From Pseudomonadota bacterium (GTDB lineage: Bacteria > Pseudomonadota > Gammaproteobacteria > Woeseiales > Woeseiaceae), in NCBI GenBank assembly GCA_027295475.1, contig JAPUKV010000199.1, positions 1-10,045 of the forward strand: a stretch of 10,045 nt of DNA, given 5' to 3'. A program made the position numbers and the translations under genes. Below the pieces are notes generated by a model. The model was not told where the DNA came from and did no database searches. It was given only the letters and a program-made list of their open reading frames with translations. Below are positions 8,601 through 10,045 of this stretch, in pieces (the first letter of the stretch is position 1; each line of letters begins with the position of its first letter).

Positions 8601-8755
8601 TGGGCTCTTACGATTCCGGAGACGGAGCATTCGTCCGTGATAGCCAGCGCGCTGTAACTGAATTCTGCAGCCGTTTCGACAAGCTCTTCGGGATGTGATG
8701 CACCCCTCAGGAATGTGAAATTGCTGAGTACATGCAGTTCGGCATAGGCAGTCAT
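5678..8755 (-). CDS. dnaE2: Error-prone DNA polymerase DnaE2 (ImuC)
   Basis: This 1025-residue C-family polymerase carries out damage-induced mutagenic translesion synthesis, working with ImuB and the sliding clamp. It starts AYAELHVLSNFTFLRGASHPEE, the typical DnaE2 start. The PHP domain (about 4-210) has degenerate metal ligands: HVL replaces HxH at 8-10, N12 replaces Asp, and TDE replaces TDH at 40-42, as is usual for this subfamily. The polymerase catalytic Asp residues are present in PDIDVDF (D373 and D375) and LLKVDVLGL (D522). A helix-hairpin-helix region is followed by an OB fold (about 932-1010, VKVAGLVITKQRPGTASG), and the protein ends at SRNFR. It is shorter than replicative DnaE (about 1160 residues), and the imuB gene upstream confirms the call. 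No clear ribosome binding site precedes the ATG. The gene is intact. Confidence 0.96.
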   Translation of the reverse strand: MTAYAELHVLSNFTFLRGASHPEELVETAAEFSYSALAITDECSVSGIVRAHVAAKNAGLKKLIIGSEFRLSTGLKLVALAQSRAGYARLCRLITDGRRAAEKGSYRLTPDEFTDGLPDCLLLWIPDNQLILKPEDHWICDAFRERLWIAVELLADGLERQRLNRLRDLSRTMDLPLVASGDVHMHRRSRRMLQDTITAIRKKVTIDRAGFALYPNGERYLRSPESIETIYPAELTRETLQIAGLIDFSLDELRYEYPDELVPDGETPGSYLRHLSEQGMRRRWPEGVPQKVVELVEHELELIADLNYEPYFLTVHDIVTYARAQGILCQGRGSAANSAVCFCLGITEVDPGRMAMLVERFISQERNEPPDIDVDFEHERREEVIQYIYEKYGRERAALAAAVVTYRPRSALRDVGKALGLSGLQVDKLARSMQWWDGQEVDDSRVLEAGLDPESPVIKRLLYLVRQLIGFPRHLSQHVGGFVISNGPLSELVPVENATMEDRTVIQWEKNDLEDLGLLKVDVLGLGMLTAIRRSFDLIREYDGREYSLATVPAEDPKVYDMICDGDTMGVFQIESRAQMAMLPRLKPRCYYDLVIEVAIIRPGPIQGDMVHPYLRRRSGEEAVEYPSDDVKEVLQRTLGVPIFQEQVMQLAVVAAGFTPGEADRLRRAMAAWKRRGGLGQFEEKLITGMRERGYTEDFSRQIFKQIKGFGEYGFPESHSASFALLVYVSCWLKCHEPAVYTAALLNSQPMGFYSASQLIQDVRRHGVEVRAVGVNQSDWDCTLERSQSGKPALRLGLRQIKGLSETAGKTIVDMRSSGLYRSIQQLLERTALNRRELGALAAAGALATLEGHRHRARWAVAGVERPTALFPSMERYEAVPMLRRPTEGQNIVADYQHLGLTLERHPMALIRKYLDRFNYVSSDGLPSIPSGRRVKVAGLVITKQRPGTASGVTFVTLEDESGCTNLIVWKKIADEQRSVLLNARLMGVEGELQIEGKVIHIIARKLIDHSALLGELLLRSRNFR

Positions 8756-8780
8756 GAAACATCAGTGCCAGCAGCGTTAG

Positions 8781-8982
8781 CAGCGTGTTGAAAAAGTCTC
8801 AGGCGAGTGCGAGACAAGGCAAGAATCGGCGAGCGCCGCTCTCGCCCATCCCTGGGCTCCGCGGCATTGGGACATCCTGTCCGGCAAGCGCAATGTACAC
8901 GGCCAGTTTGCGCCTGCCGCGCCCCCATTTTGAGCCGATTCTTAACGCAGTAGCGTGCCGTCTGAGGATTTTTCACGCGCTG
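8781..8982. mobile_element. MITE-like non-coding element between imuB and dnaE2
   Basis: This is a 202-bp segment with no supportable gene. Its ends are imperfect terminal inverted repeats. The left end is CAGCGTGTTGAAAAAGTC plus TCAGG (8781-8803). The complement of the right end is CAGCGCGTGAAAAATCC plus TCAGA (8982-8961). About 19 positions match when small gaps are allowed. Inside are a perfect 10-bp inverted repeat, AAGAATCGGC (8821-8830) with GCCGATTCTT (8934-8943), and two short hairpins. TTAG direct repeats flank it. Size, ends and lack of coding fit a miniature inverted-repeat transposable element moved by a transposase encoded elsewhere. Short ORFs across it are not credible. The element family is not identified, and other genome copies would be needed to prove mobility. 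Confidence 0.65.
8821..8943. repeat. Internal inverted repeat of the intergenic element
   Basis: AAGAATCGGC (8821-8830) and GCCGATTCTT (8934-8943) are perfect complements. Between them lie GGCGAG/CTCGCC (8828-8833 with 8841-8846) and GGACA/TGTCC (8870-8874 with 8878-8882), each able to form a small hairpin; the second is near the element's centre. In the imuB-dnaE2 transcript the whole segment could fold into one long branched structure. Confidence 0.55.
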
Positions 8983-10045
8983 TTAGCCGAATATGCCGTG
9001 CAAATACCAATCATCCGACCTGCGATCCCGGTACACCCAGACATGGATGCCTGACGGGTTCACGGCAACGTAATAGTCTCTCGCAATGCCGTCGCCATCC
9101 CACCAACCTGTCTCGAGACGCTCCGGCCTGTCCAGCAGTCTTAAGGCACCCTGATACATCGGCATACCCTGCTCACTGGCTAACGGCCTCGATTCGGGAA
9201 GCAACCACAGCGGTCTTCGCGATATCGGAACGGCAGCACAATGCGGAGCTTCTGCCAGATCTTTAGGGCTCCAGGCATACTGCGGACGGTGCTCGGCAAC
9301 GGTCGTGACACCGTATATCGACTCATCACCAATGCGTGCACTGATGCGCTCGACGAGATGTGCAATGGGTTCACCCTGTCGCCTGCCCGCATCGCCGAAA
9401 GTAAATTTGTCAGTTCGTGCCGTGAGTAACTGACTCTGCCCACCGGTTAAGCGAATCGCTATCACAGGTGCTGGAAGCTCAAGTTCGCCAAACTTTATCT
9501 TCAGCAAGTCAAACCAATGTTCGATGCTGCGAGTCGACTGCATGCAACCTACTATCAGTCGCGTTGCGGGCTCTTTCAAATGAAATAAGCTGAACAACAC
9601 ACGCTGTACACTTAATTGCCGCGTCAGTAAAAACCGCTCGAGCTCGGTGAGTAGTTCCTGACAGACATTGAGCAGTAAATCGCTCGCACTCTCTTCTTCT
9701 GATAATTCGTATTCGGAACAAAAACGCTTAGGCGCCCGATAAGACTGGCGGGGATCCGGCAAGCGTCCCAGTGCGCGATCAAGTTCTGCCAGTCGAGTCG
9801 TACCGAAACGTCGCGCAAAACCCTCGCGCGGTAATCTCAAGGCATCGCCAACATGGGTAATACCCATACCGTTCAGAGATTCGTTAACGGAATCCGGCCA
9901 GCCAAGACAGCGTATCGGTAGCTTGCTCAATGCGCCGGTCAGGTCTGCCAGCTGCAAAATGCAAGCCCTGCGACCTGCCTTTACCAGCCAGGTCGAGGCT
10001 CGGGGCGTCGGCGCAATCGAAAGAAGCGCGCTAAAGCCTCGCTCG
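8983..10045 (-). CDS. imuB: ImuB, inactive Y-family-like mutasome protein, C-terminal 353 residues (5' end outside window)
   Basis: ImuB is a Y-family DNA polymerase relative without catalytic activity. It is the hub of the SOS mutasome, binding ImuA, DnaE2 and the beta clamp. The frame stays open to the window edge, reading GFSALLSIAPTPRASTWLVKAG. This matches the Y-family palm region just before the helix-hairpin-helix part, so the TTG at 9957 is internal. Next come the HhH-like region (LPIRCLGWPDSVNESLNGMGITHVGDALRLP), a little-finger-like domain, and the typical ImuB C-terminus with ETGWWDGDGIARDYYVA, ending WYLHGIFG. That ending is normal for the family, so the protein is not truncated by the adjacent insertion. 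The stop TAA lies in the TTAG duplication next to the element. imuA, probably upstream, is beyond the window. Confidence 0.93.
   Translation of the reverse strand, partial: ERGFSALLSIAPTPRASTWLVKAGRRACILQLADLTGALSKLPIRCLGWPDSVNESLNGMGITHVGDALRLPREGFARRFGTTRLAELDRALGRLPDPRQSYRAPKRFCSEYELSEEESASDLLLNVCQELLTELERFLLTRQLSVQRVLFSLFHLKEPATRLIVGCMQSTRSIEHWFDLLKIKFGELELPAPVIAIRLTGGQSQLLTARTDKFTFGDAGRRQGEPIAHLVERISARIGDESIYGVTTVAEHRPQYAWSPKDLAEAPHCAAVPISRRPLWLLPESRPLASEQGMPMYQGALRLLDRPERLETGWWDGDGIARDYYVAVNPSGIHVWVYRDRRSDDWYLHGIFG

Larger units (their letters stand above)
8777..8986. repeat. TTAG target-site duplication flanking the intergenic element
   Basis: TTAG occurs at 8777-8780 and again at 8983-8986, exactly outside the two CAGCG-starting terminal inverted repeats. 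The match extends by one base to TTAGC, so a 5-bp duplication is possible. However, 4 bp leaves both repeat ends symmetrical. The right copy supplies the TAA stop codon of imuB (complement of 8983-8985). The coordinates span both copies and the element between them. Confidence 0.6.

Noticed and set aside
5678..8755. Replicative DnaE1 as the identity of the large polymerase
   Set aside because: It is shorter than DnaE1, has the DnaE2-type start, degenerate PHP ligands and ending, and follows imuB.
8752..9054. Short open frames on both strands across the imuB-dnaE2 gap
   Set aside because: They lie mostly inside the inverted-repeat element, overlap dnaE2 or imuB ends, and have low-complexity Arg/Ala/Pro-rich translations with no family resemblance.
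9955..9957. TTG at 9957 as the start of imuB
   Set aside because: The frame continues upstream to the window edge with family-like sequence (ALLSIAPTPRAS), so the true start is outside the window.
1..10045. CRISPR arrays, tRNA or rRNA genes, or a SOS box
   Set aside because: No regularly spaced repeats, cloverleaf-like segments, rRNA-like conserved blocks or clear LexA palindrome were found. The SOS control site for imuB-dnaE2 would be upstream of 10045.

Overview
The window holds two unrelated, well-known gene sets, plus one small unrecognised gene and one apparent mobile-element relic. Protein similarity and the moderately GC-rich codon use suggest a gammaproteobacterium. Genus cannot be read from the sequence; a lineage near Xanthomonadales, Chromatiales or Woeseiales is a guess.

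Plus strand, 1-5199: part of a type II secretion system (T2SS) operon in the order gspC (3' part only), gspD, gspE, gspF. The genes are tightly packed: a 4-nt overlap, then gaps of 23 and 18 nt. GspC/GspD form the periplasmic link and outer-membrane secretin, GspE is the cytoplasmic ATPase, and GspF is its inner-membrane platform partner. No gspG pseudopilin gene follows gspF, so the rest of the system must be encoded elsewhere. The GspE here has lost all four cysteines of the family's zinc-binding tetracysteine module.

5200-5380 is a non-coding gap. It carries a weak hairpin just after gspF, three alternately oriented copies of a TTTTCAG heptamer, a sigma70-type promoter and a ribosome binding site. 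These lead into a 97-residue, very acidic small protein at 5381-5674. That gene ends 3 nt from the end of the convergent dnaE2.

Minus strand, 10045-5678: imuB (3' part; its start lies beyond the window edge) followed by a complete dnaE2 (imuC). These are the two downstream genes of the SOS mutasome cassette imuA-imuB-dnaE2. ImuB is the inactive Y-family-like hub and DnaE2 the error-prone C-family polymerase; together they carry out damage-induced mutagenesis. imuA, lexA and any SOS box would lie beyond 10045.

Between imuB and dnaE2 sits a 202-bp non-coding element (8781-8982). It has imperfect terminal inverted repeats, a perfect 10-bp internal inverted repeat and flanking TTAG direct repeats. 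It looks like a MITE-type insertion that widened a gap of about 21 nt to 227 nt. The imuB stop codon lies inside one copy of the TTAG duplication. This junction, the zinc-less GspE and the acidic gene's control region are the parts most worth following up. I see no convincing wholly new system.
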